Assembly: GCA_000277445.1 (NCBI GenBank)
Contig: AJWJ01000073.1
Span: forward strand, 1 to 63,423
Length of the DNA: 63,423 nucleotides
DNA from: Polysphondylium violaceum
Taxonomy: Eukaryota; Evosea; Eumycetozoa; Dictyosteliales; Dictyosteliaceae
Direction of reading: 5' to 3'
The position numbers and the translations under genes were made by a program. Below are positions 24,446 through 35,202 of the stretch, one piece after another. How positions within the stretch are numbered: position 1 is the first letter of the stretch; every line of letters starts with the position of its first letter. The notes under the pieces were generated by a model. The model made no database searches. It saw only the letters and a program-made list of their open reading frames with translations, and was not told the DNA's origin.

Positions 24446-25854
24446 ACAAACAAGACAACTCTTCAAATAGTTCACCAACTAGATATTCAGTTAGAATTCC
24501 AGAAAAAGATATCACCAATCTATTGGAGAAGCTAAAAAAGTCGTCTGTCGATGATTTTATCAAGGGCTTTATGAAAAAGACAAAGTCACAGTCACAAGAC
24601 ATGATGGCCGAGACCATTTTATCGTTTCTAAGGGAAATGAAAACCAAGATTCAGTCGAGCCAGGTGTTTTCCAATTACACACCCATCGAGAACGAGGACG
24701 ACATGACAGAGGTGCCTTTGAACGAGATTGAAAATTATCTCTATCAAAGTATATACAAGACGGTATTTTCTACCACCGAGTCGCTGGAAAAGGATCTCAT
24801 TTTGTCGGAGCGTATGAGTAAGCTTGTGTTTGTCGAGCCCAAACACTTGGAGATCAGTCCTCCCCACTGGAACTATGATCTCTGGCAATCGGCCGGCCAG
24901 GAGCTTCAAGGCCTCAACGATATTTGTTCGCCCTCGCAAAAGCTCGAATGTGTGTTGAATTGCTGCCGAATCATATTGTTTTTGTTGTCCAATTCCGACA
25001 GTCCGGGCGGTGCCGATGACTTTTTGCCCCACTTGATCTATGTTGTCATGCATGCCAACGTGCCCAACCTCTACACCAACTTTGAGTTTATATCCAAGTT
25101 TTGTAGTCCCCAATCACTAAAGATGGAAAGATATTATTACCTAACAACTTTTGGTATCGCCATTTCCTTTATTGAAAACATTGATGCAAAGCAACTAAAG
25201 ATCGATCCTGAAGAGTACCATAGCTTTATGAGTGGAAAGAAAAAGATCAACGAGCAAAACTATGACCCTACCAAAGCAAAGATTAGACAAAAACTAGGTA
25301 TCGATGATGAAACTGTTGATAATTTTATAATCACCTCTCCAAAGAAAAATAATAATAATAATAGTAATAGTAATAGTAATGGTAATAATGAGGATAATGT
25401 TAATTTATTTAATACAAATGGAAATAGTAGTCATAGCAACAACAACAATATGGTGGATGAAGATGATTTAAATAGTTTATTAAGTACAACATCTGACAGT
25501 AGTATCAGTGTCACACACTCTAGCTTTGGCAGTAAGGCATCGTCTTCATTGACTGCAACCGATAAGATTAGTACTAGTGTTCAATCAAATAATGGTTTGT
25601 TTGATGATATTAAATCTGCTGAACCACTTTTACCAACCAACAGTGGTGCTAGTGGAAGTAGTGGTGGTGTTCCACCATTAAGTTCGTCACCATTTTTATT
25701 ATTTGATCCTGATGAAAACAAAAGCTTCTTTAGTACAACCAAAAAAGAACAAGAGAAATCGTCAACGTTACTAGTAGGAGAAGAACAACATCAAGAAAGC
25801 CAAGAAAAGGAAAAACAACCTCATCCCCTCGAGAGCCCACCTACATCTCCTTAA
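21695..25854 (+). CDS. PX / F-box / Rho-like / CUE / VPS9-domain protein (putative Rab5-family GEF)
   Basis: Two exons, 21695-23843 and 23915-25854; predicted 1362 residues. Residues about 95-205: PX domain (VYRIEVELQNETRYPIFRRY, FPPKKTFGKM, then QTQPDLKSEPLIVEFF), which would bind phosphoinositides. About 267-316: F-box-like helix set (LPFWAQYLDYHSLLSLTETC, YSDLWKALY). About 492-716: a Rho-family GTPase-like domain with LCIQTFDCS at the switch-II strand, FSLIDKESFEQV, MCPESPVILVGLHRDLREN (G4-like) and a C-terminal helix; its P-loop equivalent GIDNYGTT lacks Lys and a long Asn/Ser insert follows. About 720-760: CUE-type ubiquitin-binding module (FLSKIFPKYPDDVL, IELLL). About 950-1130: VPS9 domain (KLECVLNCCRIILFLLS, GADDFLPHLIYVVMHANVP, YYYLTTFGIAISFIENID), the catalytic fold of Rab5/Rab21 GEFs. 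Likely endosomal. The start is the ATG at 21695; upstream codons lack Met. Confidence 0.82.
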
Positions 25855-26005
25855 TTAATATATTATAATCATAATAAATCTAATATAAATTATAAATTAA
25901 AAGTTATAAATAACAATCTACGCACCCACACACTGTATTCTCAATCTATTCATCATTAAAAAATTTTATTAAAATGGATTGAGTAAAAGTTGATCTTTAA
26001 TCAAA

Positions 26006-28024
26006 CTATCCACCTTTGCTAAATTGGCCTCCCAAAAAGAAAGGTGGAGATAAAAAAGGTCGTCGAGATGAAAATGAATCAGCAACTTGATTGGCGGGAC
26101 GAAGTGAGGTCGGTTCGGACAGAGAAGGTGAAGGGGGGGAATCTAGATTTGGCAATCTAAATTTTAAAATTTCGATTGCGTTTAACGCTTTAGTTAGTTC
26201 TGCAGTAAGTTCTTTAGATTTTAGTACAGTATTAATACTCCCATCCTCCACTAAATTCATCAAGTAGGTAGCAAGAGATTTTATCTCAGTCATTATAGTT
26301 TGTTTCATTGAGTCTTTGCTAACTATTATGAAACCATTCTTGCTGTTATATTGATAGATATAGTCCTTTATAATTTGGGACAAGAGATCATGAATTGAAT
26401 CATTACTTATTTCACTTAGTTTTGCATGAATATACCTAAAGGAAAATAACATAAGATCAGTTGTAAAATAACCACAACTGTTTGTGTCGTTTTGGATATC
26501 CATGGAAAACTTTTGGTGACTCTTTACCTGATACTTTCTGCAGTAGCATTTTGGGTTTTCACACTCTCCAGAGTTTTTTAAAGATCCCATTGAATCAATT
26601 GTAAAAAATCTTGACTCCCCATGTGTAGTGTAAAAAAACCCACATATCCAGTGGTTGTTAGCTACATTGATTGGAGCAATAAGAAGTTTACCTTCTTGGT
26701 AAACTTTTTTTGAAAAAGTTTGTTGTGCAAATGCCATGGATGTGCACAAAATAACTGAATCATTTGGATAGATTTTGCAGAATCCGGATTTTGTTACACA
26801 AAAGTCCATGTATACATCGCAAGAGAAATCTTTGGCATTGATAGGTCCTGATTTGTTGGCAAGGTTATCGTAATCCCTTAAAATATCTACCCAACTGTCA
26901 GCGTGTGCGTGTAAATGATTCGAAATATAAACTTTTTTCTGATAATCAATATTGTTTAATATATCGGTTCTCTAAAAGCATTATATTAATAAAAATTTGT
27001 ATATGTGAATAATAATATCAATATTACATACCAGTTCGCCTGTCTTTTTTCCTTGAACGACCTGAAGAATGTCGTTATCGTTATTAATTATTTGGCTTTT
27101 TGGGGTGCCGGATTTTACTTTTTTTGTAGGCTCCTCCCTTTCCACTATATGATCTTCCTTATTTTTTCTTTTTGTGTTTATGATTTTGGAAAATTGAGAC
27201 GTCGCATCGAATTCCATCTTAATTCTTTTTTGTTTTTGGCTAAAAGAAAAAGAAAGGTCATAATCTTTACTACTAATGCAATCTAGTACTTTGGGTTGCA
27301 CTTCTTGAAGGAAGCTATCGATATTGTTATACAAACGGATATCACTAAACGAGTTGGCATCAATACGACTACAACTAAAAAGATCAATAAGAGATCCACT
27401 GAATTCTTCTTTACTGAACTTACCACCCAATATTCCCTTTGTAACTTTTAAACGTTTAAAGATATTTTGTTTTAATTTGAACTTGAACCCAAAACTATTA
27501 TCCTTTGAATTAGATAAAATATACAATATAGAAAGGAAGGCTTCGATATATATATCTATGGTTTGTGTTTTTGCTATTTTAAATGTAATTCCTTTAGCAT
27601 ATTCCTTTTCGCCTTCGACACCCATATGTTTTAGTTCTAACTGACTATAAAAAAGTGTGTCCACAATGGATATGAGTAGGTCTTTCTTAATCATTTTAGA
27701 AATGAATTCCAAATTAATAGAAAGGTATCTTTGGCGGCAATTCGAGAGAACAAAGCTAAACTGAAATATCTTGGATGTAAAGTTATAATTTATCAGTTTT
27801 GCCAAGGTGATATAACCGCATTGCTGGATATTTAGATCCGCATCCTTTTTAACAATGGGTTTAGCAATAGCACTATTGTCTTGGACTTTTGTAGAGTCAG
27901 AGATATTCTCTGAGGAAAAAGCTTTTTGTTCACCACCACTAGCTTCTTTGATGCCTTGGTCATTGATTTGGTCTTCGCTGATTTCTGGTGAGGGGATGGA
28001 AGATAGAGTATTGATTTCAAGCAT
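26006..28024 (-). CDS. Ulp1-like (C48) cysteine protease-domain protein
   Basis: Two exons, 28024-27032 and 26971-26006; predicted 652 residues. The C-terminal half has the Ulp1/SENP catalytic layout: NNHWICGFF (His438), FFTIDSMGS (Asp457), and QNDTNSCGYFTTDLM (Gln491, Cys497). All four catalytic positions are present, so the domain may be active. A Cys-rich insert (ECENPKCYC) lies between Asp and Gln. The N-terminal 330 residues are Ser/Lys-rich with a basic, NLS-like TKRKNKEDH/PTKKVKSG segment and no domain I recognise. Stand-alone proteins of this kind in protists are often derived from transposons or expanded families, rather than being the housekeeping SUMO protease. The ORF is open for 22 codons upstream of the chosen ATG, so a further 5' exon is possible. 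Confidence 0.65.
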
Positions 28025-29061
28025 ATTCCTGAAAATCTGCTGAAAAGTCAAAGTTGGTGTTGTTATTATTACTAGTATATATTCTTTCAATCTTTTTATC
28101 TAAAAAAATAATAAAAAATCAATCCTTTTTTAAAATTTAATGGTGGCCAATTTAGAGACACCCGGTGTCTCAAGATTCTCACGTTTTTTTTTTAAAAAAA
28201 AAAAAATATGGGGAATATAATCAAACCCTTATTTTGATTTTTGGAGTTGATAATGAGCTTTGCTATAGCCTTATATGTATGCTATTGTTGGTGGTTCTGA
28301 ACAAAAGATTGTCCCAATAAAAATAACTGTATTCGGTGGTAAAAAAGGTTATTTTCAATTAGCAAATTGGTTTACCAAACTGCACATGGCGATCTGAACC
28401 TGGGTCTCAGTCCGATCAGAGTTTAGTATCAGAAGATTTCTCATTTTTAAGAAAGCCTTACGGTGTTAAATAGTTTCAAGACCAATAGCATTTAGTTAAA
28501 ATTTGTTATTCCCATATCAAGAAATGGACTATTACAACGCATGAATTATGAGCCATAACCTGAAATTAGAGAATGTTCCAAAAAATACTGAAAAAATTAG
28601 TTACAAAAATTATTGTTTCTAACTATTTAGTCTGCACATAAACAAAATTTATAAAAACAAACATTGATCTAATATAATATAGTTTCCATAGGAGATAGTG
28701 GCAAAGCAGAAGAAATATAAAATCCTTTCGAAATAAAATTTCCACCAATCTTATTTTGAATGATCCAGATCAAGCTAAACTGTTTTGATTGATTGTATGG
28801 GGTGCCAGTGTTGAATTATTATTATAAATATTTTAAAAAAACAAATAACTTCCCTTAGGGGGTGGGTGGAAGAATATTTTATTGGGGGAGAAAGGGAGTG
28901 TGGGTGATTTATTTTGGTAATCTATATATACCTATTTGGGTTTAATTTACTTTTTTTATCTACATAGAGTAAAGATTGAGCGATATAATTTGTTCTTGGC
29001 TGTTTTTGGTTTTTCTCTCCATTCTCTATTTCGTGTTTCCAGTATAGTGTTACCAAATAAA
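28025..29061. other. 1 kb intergenic region with palindrome and coding-like scraps
   Basis: Contains the perfect inverted repeat GAGACACC-C-GGTGTCTC at about 28154-28170, poly-T/poly-A, and at 28274-28390 on the plus strand an open stretch with protein-like composition (starting MYAIVGGSEQKIVPIK) that runs into a stop. Base composition is less AT-rich than typical intergenic DNA here. The tail (28850-28935) is G-rich, with a GTGTGGGTG element. It may be the remnant of a gene or mobile element; no ends could be defined. Confidence 0.4.
28154..28170. repeat. Perfect 8-bp inverted repeat with 1-nt spacer
   Basis: GAGACACC, one C, GGTGTCTC: a 17-bp near-palindrome about 130 bp upstream of the Ulp1-like gene start. 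It could be a protein-binding site or a terminal repeat of a decayed element. Confidence 0.8.
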
Positions 29062-30639
29062 ATGAAGATTTATATTCACTTGATTGCCTTTTTGATCATT
29101 TTTGTCGGGACAGCCTTTTCAATACTACAAACAGATGGAATAAGCCAAGATGCATTAAAGAAAGGAGTGGAACAAGCAGCACAGAACTTAAATACAACAT
29201 CTATAAAGTCTACAAATACGATCACGTCTACTACCGGTGGTAATAGTACCAGTGTGATCAATCCATTGAGTGGGGGAAATGGAAAAGTGCTATCCAGTAC
29301 TACCGGTAGTCTAACATCGAGTTCTAGTAGTATCAGCAGTAGCAGTACCAGTAGAAGTAGCAGTAGTATAGGTTCAATTGGCTCCCTGAGTTCTTCTTTG
29401 ACTGGAAATCAAAGTTTAACAACTGGATTATTACCTAGTTTGGCCAAAGAGAGTTTAAATGTATTGCAAACAAAGCTTTGTACTAATGATAAATGTCTTA
29501 CAACAATAACCAATACTCTAAAAACTGTTTGTGAGAATCCTAAACCATATTTTTGTAATGGTGCATGTATATCTAAAGATGAAAGTTGTACTATATCAAA
29601 ACCTACAAATTGTACTGATGTTTGTGAAGATGGAACTTGTGCACCATGTAAAGATTATAACGGATGTCCCATTTCGTCTCCTATTCTCTGTCTAGATGGT
29701 AAATGCTCGGTATCAATTAGTAATTGTTTAATGTGTGACAATGGCTTACCAAAATGTTATGATCATTCCTGTCAAAATCCTTGTCCTTTTGTAAGATTTT
29801 CATAGTTTAAAAAAATTGCATTATAGTTTCATATTAACATATAAATTAGTTACCTTCATTATTTAAACCCATTAATATTTTCACAACCTATTTAGAAACA
29901 ACACAAAGTTCATATATATCTGTAACTACTAGTGTGTCTATAGATTCTCAAAATTCTTCTTTGAATAAAACAAATAATACTTCTAGCGACTCTAGAGAAT
30001 CAAAAACTGTGTGGGGAATAATCATTCCACCTTCAACATTTCAAAACAATACCGAGTTTTACATAGGCGCTGTTGCAGATTCAGTTGTTGGTCGAGTTAA
30101 AAATGGAGTATTAAATAATCAATTATTATTGAGCTCTGTAGTTAATATCACTGCAGTTCATCAAAATCAACTAGTTAAAAAGAACTTTAATTCCAAGGTT
30201 AGATTAGAATTTCATATTTTATCTTCATTATCTATTGTACGTATATTTATAAGGTGTTATATACTTAATAACTAATTAGTCATTAACAATACATTAGGAT
30301 CAATCTGAAATGTGTTTGGCCTATATTGATGAAGATGAAATGATATGGAAGTGTGTGGATGATAAAATTACTATTTCAGAGAATAGGATTATTGGGTTTA
30401 CAGATCATTTTACCTCATTTGCCATATTGACCAACTATAATACAGATTCTGATTCCCAATCAACTTTTAATGTCAACAAAAAACAAATTATAATAGGTAG
30501 TGTTGTTGGTTGTTTTGGACTCACATTAATTATTGTTGCTACCATTATTATCTATCAAAAATCTAAAAAACATCAAGGATTTAAAAAGTGGCTCTTTTAT
30601 AATAAAGTTGCCAAGGGTAGTAGTTCTCCTAAAGTTTAA
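29062..30639 (+). CDS. Secreted-type single-pass membrane protein with Cys-rich region and GPS-like motif
   Basis: Three exons, 29062-29790, 29850-30236 and 30298-30639; predicted 485 residues. Residues 1-20 are a signal peptide (MKIYIHLIAFLIIFVGTAFS). A Ser/Thr/Gly-rich, mucin-like stalk follows (about 55-125), then a Cys-rich region (about 137-243) with paired Cys spacing (CNGACIS, CTDVCEDGTCAPC, CLDGKCS, CQNPCPF). The region before the membrane helix ends with MIWKCVDD...GFTDHFTSFAILTN (about 387-417), which resembles the GPCR proteolysis site motif (W-x-C ... C-x-H-L-T-S-F-A-V) including H-F-T at the cleavage position. A single transmembrane helix (about 436-458) and a short basic cytoplasmic tail complete it. 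The start at 29062 is chosen because the signal peptide begins there; upstream codons in frame lack ATG. Ligand and function are unknown. Confidence 0.7.
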
Positions 30640-30887
30640 TAAAATTAAAAAATCTATAAATAAAATTTTAAATTCCGATTCAAACCTTGATTTTTAAACT
30701 TAACCACATCTAACACAATTTAGGATTTATTATGGAAAACTATTGAAGTTCTTTTAAATAAATGGTTTAAACTATATCTATCTTTTGATCTTCATTTTTT
30801 AATTAAACTAATAAAGATCTATTACTTTTATTCAAATCTTATACATTTATTAATATTACATATTGTTTTTTTATTTAATATAATAAA

Positions 30888-33800
30888 TTAATTTTCTTGA
30901 TCGGAATCTTGGTATTGAGACGCCCATTTTCCATTTTCTTCATCACTATCTTGTTGCTCTACCTCTACCTGAATTTCATCCATGATTGGTTCAAAATCAA
31001 TGTGGCTATTATTTTCTTCTTCATACATTTCACTATTATTTCCACCATTATGGTTATTGTTGTTTAAATCAAAAACTTTTTCTTCACCGCCTTTTTCGTT
31101 ATTTGATGGAATTATAGAATTTTCATTATTGGTTTGGTTAAATTGAAAAGTACCACCAAAGCCACCTTTAACAATTGACACAGTTTTAGTTTCAACTTCA
31201 ACAGGTGGATCAGATTCGACTCTTTCACGGAGTAAAAAGTAAGTTTTCATCTTTCTATTCTTTATAGTTCCTTCTGGTCGCTCTTCAAACATGTATTTGG
31301 ATTTCAGGATACTAAAGGTATCTTCAGATACATGGATGTGGTCTGCTCTACCAGAGCTTTCCATTTGTTGGGCAATTTGAACGCTCTCACCCCATAGTTG
31401 ATAATGAATCATTTTAATACCTACAATACCAGCCACAACGGGTCCTGTATGAATACCTATTCTCATACGGACAGGGATGTTGTCTACGGTACGTATGCTC
31501 TTGATAGACTCTAGCATTTTCACTGCCATATTGGCCACTCTAAAGGCATGATCTTCATTTTTTTCAGGACAACCCGAGACACAGAGATAAGCATCGCCAA
31601 TGGTGGCAACTTTGAGTACACCAAATTCGGCAGCAATGGCATCAAAAGTCGAGTAGATTTGATTTAATGTTTCAACAAGTTGACGAGGAGTCATTCTGGC
31701 AGCCATTTCTGTAAAGCCAACGATATCAGAGAGGAAAATAGTAACTTGTTGAAATTCGTCTACAATGAGTTGTCTGCCACTCTTCATAAGTTGAACGACG
31801 TCACCAGGTAAAATCTCGCTTACAAGTTGTTCAGTTTCTCGTTTATCCTTTTCCAGCAACTTGCTGTGTACCCAATTCTGTCTGCTATAGAGTTCATGGA
31901 TATTGGAAACAATGAAATTGATGACAATGGCAGTAAAGAGATAGTAATTGTGACTCAACATGATATCACGATCTGTTTTCTTCCAAGCTATGCTGACCTC
32001 AAAAAAGAGGATGGCAAATGCACACATGATATTGGCATACCAAAATTTAATACCTGAAAAACTATAAGTTATTGTTATATACATAATTATACTTGTCAAC
32101 ACCACACCCTCCACTGGTAATTCATTTAGTGGAGGAATACTTGAAAGTACAATTGTAATTGCTGAAAGTGAAATAAAGAATATTGTTCCAATAATTTGGA
32201 TATGTTTTTTACCTTTAAAACTATATTATTAAATTGGTTAATATATTGTTTTGGTTAAAAGAGATAAATAAATAAATAAAACACATACTGTTTAAATTTA
32301 GAAAATATATATAATAAAATTAGTGAAAAGAATACTAAACCAAATCTAGCACCTGATACATGATCATATCTTTCATTTTCTTCAATGGCTTCTTCAACTG
32401 AATCTGTAAATTGATCATCTTCGTCATCTGATTCATCGTTTACCAATTTTGATACAACTCTTTTAATAACTGCGTTTGTTGATTTACTACTGCTACCACT
32501 ACCACTACCACTGGCGCTACTGCTGCTTGTTGAATTAAAAATTGGAAGATCTAGAATAATTGAAGAGATGGCACTCTTTTTAAGGAAAAAGTAATCATAG
32601 ATGGCAGAGATTGAAAATATTGCTAAAAATAAAAGAACTGACAAGAGTACTCTTCTAAATATAGAGTCTGTATAATCTGAATTAAATTGATTCTCGACAA
32701 TGTTTCCTCGAGACTTGAACCATAGTCTGAAACGATCGAGGGTGTAGTGTTTTTTTAAATCTTTTTCCAATTTTGAAAGTTGGGTATTGTTTGATGTGAT
32801 TACATTGGATCCTCTAATACCTTTGCCAAGTTCAATGTTTGTCTCTTGCATTGGGATAGAGTTTTCTTCCATGGCCTCGTCATCTTCGTTGGAGGCGAGT
32901 ATGGTTGCTGGGGATGGTGCGCGGGCTTTGGATAGACTGGAATTGGGTGATTGGAAAGCTACAGATTTCTTTTTAACTGAATCAAAGCCACTAATGTTAC
33001 TTAGGTTTTGTGTACTATTACTACGTTCGATTGGGGGGTTTTTGTTGCTTCCTCTTGGTGAATCTATGGCGCCCTCGTTATTGGATCCGCTGCCAACATG
33101 GAGGAAATTTAGGACTTTTGGTGGAACGACCGATGCAAATATACTTCCTTTTCTCTCACGTCTTCCTGAAAGGATTTCAAGGCTTGTTCTGTTGGCGGCA
33201 GTGAGATGGGATGGATTGGATGGAGAAGAGGACACGATTGGTGGTTCCTCAGGCTTGGGGTTGTCGTAGCTGACCTCAGAGATATCAACGGGAGGGATAT
33301 AAGGTTTCTCTCTGTGGAGACTGGAAAAGATAGAGGTGTATCTTTTGTCCATTGTTTTGGTCTTGATGAGATAAAAGGTTCTCATGAGACCCTTGCCTTT
33401 GACTTGAATCTTTCCTCTGTCTTCAAACAAAAAGTGAGATTTGAGTAATTGGTGTACGGGCTGACTTACTTGAATACGGCCAATAGAGCTGTGACTTGCC
33501 ATACGACTACTGGTGTTGATAGTGTCGCCAAACAAATGCCAACTAAGTTTCTTTTTGCCAATGATACCACCAACAACAGGTCCTGTATGAATACCCAAAC
33601 GTACCTGCACGATACCATAACGTCTGATAATGGACAGCATACCCAAACTCATGTGAGCCACTCTTTGTGCATGATCTTGGCACAACTCTGGACAACCACC
33701 CACGACCATATACACATTACCAATATGTTCAACTTTGGTAACGCCATACACGTCTGTGAGACGATCAAAGGAATTGTAGACCTCATTCAAAAGATTGATT

Positions 33801-35202
33801 ACCTGGGTGGCAGGCATCTTTTCAATCAATGCTTGGAAATTGACAATCTCGCAGAAAAGTACAGTCACTGGATCATAGCTATCGACAATCATTTCACCGC
33901 TAATGGAGCCTGGTTGAATGGACGATGGTGATTGAGGATCAACGATGGTACGTCGAGTGTTTTCCGGTGTTTGGTTGGGCAGGATAGTTGCATCCAATTT
34001 AAGTGGACTATTATTGCTATTTGTTGACGAATGGAGTGGAGGTGATGGTGGCACCGAGCTTGCGTTTGCATTAAATGTTGCTTCGGTGCTATTACTGTTG
34101 GTTGATGAATCTGAAACTATAGTATTTATCAATGATTGTTCCTTGGATGTTGAATTTTGGACTCTTAATCTCTGCACAACAATTGCCGGCAACATTTGAT
34201 TAATAATCTTTTCCGATCTAAGAGTTTGAATTTTTAAATTCTCCAAAGTTCTAAATTTCTTTCTAATAAGTTGTTCTCTATAATATTGTTATCTATATTA
34301 ATATATAATTTATATAATAAACCAACCATTACTAAATAATAATTACCTAGCTCTAGATATAACCATTAAAATAATCCAACTAACTAAAATAAATAATGAT
34401 ATCAATAAAAATGATTTATGATAAACTCGAATATAAATAAAGAAATAAAGGAAATAAAAGCACCATAATCCAAAACTTGATATGGCTGCTGCTAAGAAAG
34501 TCTATAGTAATAAAATGGTAATGTTAATAATATGGATAAAGAGAAAAAGATAAATACAAATACATACTAAACCAGAAGCTAAACATATTGAAATAAATAA
34601 AACTACCATTCTCTCTGGCATTGTTCTGACATCATGTACAAATGCAATTACTACACATGTTCCTATTGAATTGATATTTAGTTTATGTTAATATAAGACC
34701 AGATCTGATGAATAATGAATACTGGCCAGCAGACGTGTAGTTTATAGGTACCTAAAAATGAAACCAATGAAGTAAAGAATTTCCAATAACGTTTAAAGTA
34801 TTTTGTAAAAGTAAAGATTGTAAACATAATTAAAACACCAATCATTGACATTCTTATGATTAGTGCGTTTTTTCTTTGCGTATGATTATAGTCCAAGTAA
34901 TCGGGCATATCGGCGTTTGCCTCAGCCACTGCTGTTGCATTGTTGTAATCTATTTGATTGGATATATCGTAATAGGGCAATTGTGAAAGATCGAGCGGAG
35001 ATACATAATCGACAATAGTGCCAATAAACATAACCATTGTCAACAATGCAAATGCAATTCTAATTTGTTTGACATAGTTGTAAAAATAATAGGACTGAAA
35101 ATGTCGTTCCTCTTGTACACGAGGGAATCTGAGGTCGATTAATCTAAGGTATTTCTTGATCCCTGTCTCTTCTCTCCTCACATCAGGCAATGCAAACATC
35201 AT
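30888..35202 (-). CDS. gca: 12-transmembrane guanylate cyclase (GCA type)
   Basis: Five exons, 35202-34752, 34662-34568, 34501-34347, 34277-32289 and 32220-30888; all junctions close in frame to 1340 residues. Two sets of about six membrane helices (about residues 45-232 and 765-1000) alternate with two class III cyclase domains. Domain 1 (about 370-535) has the transition-state Asn and Arg (DTINTSSRM; N488, R492) and the GTP-type Glu (KVEHIGNVY; E417) but lacks metal Asp residues (FCEI, IGNVY). Domain 2 (about 1055-1220) has both metal Asp (FLSDIVGF D1062; IGDAY D1106) but lacks Asn/Arg (GESVQIAQQ). One composite active site is therefore expected. This is the architecture of Dictyostelium GCA, which makes cGMP during chemotaxis at the plasma membrane. 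The C-terminal tail is acidic and Asn-rich. Confidence 0.9.

Noticed and set aside
28380-28440. Possible tRNA-like B-box in the less AT-rich patch
   Set aside because: No GGTTCRA core with matching A box, acceptor stem or anticodon loop could be built.
32787-33931. Long plus-strand ORFs (160, 80 and 160 codons)
   Set aside because: They lie antisense to cyclase domain 1 of the guanylate cyclase and mirror its codon bias.
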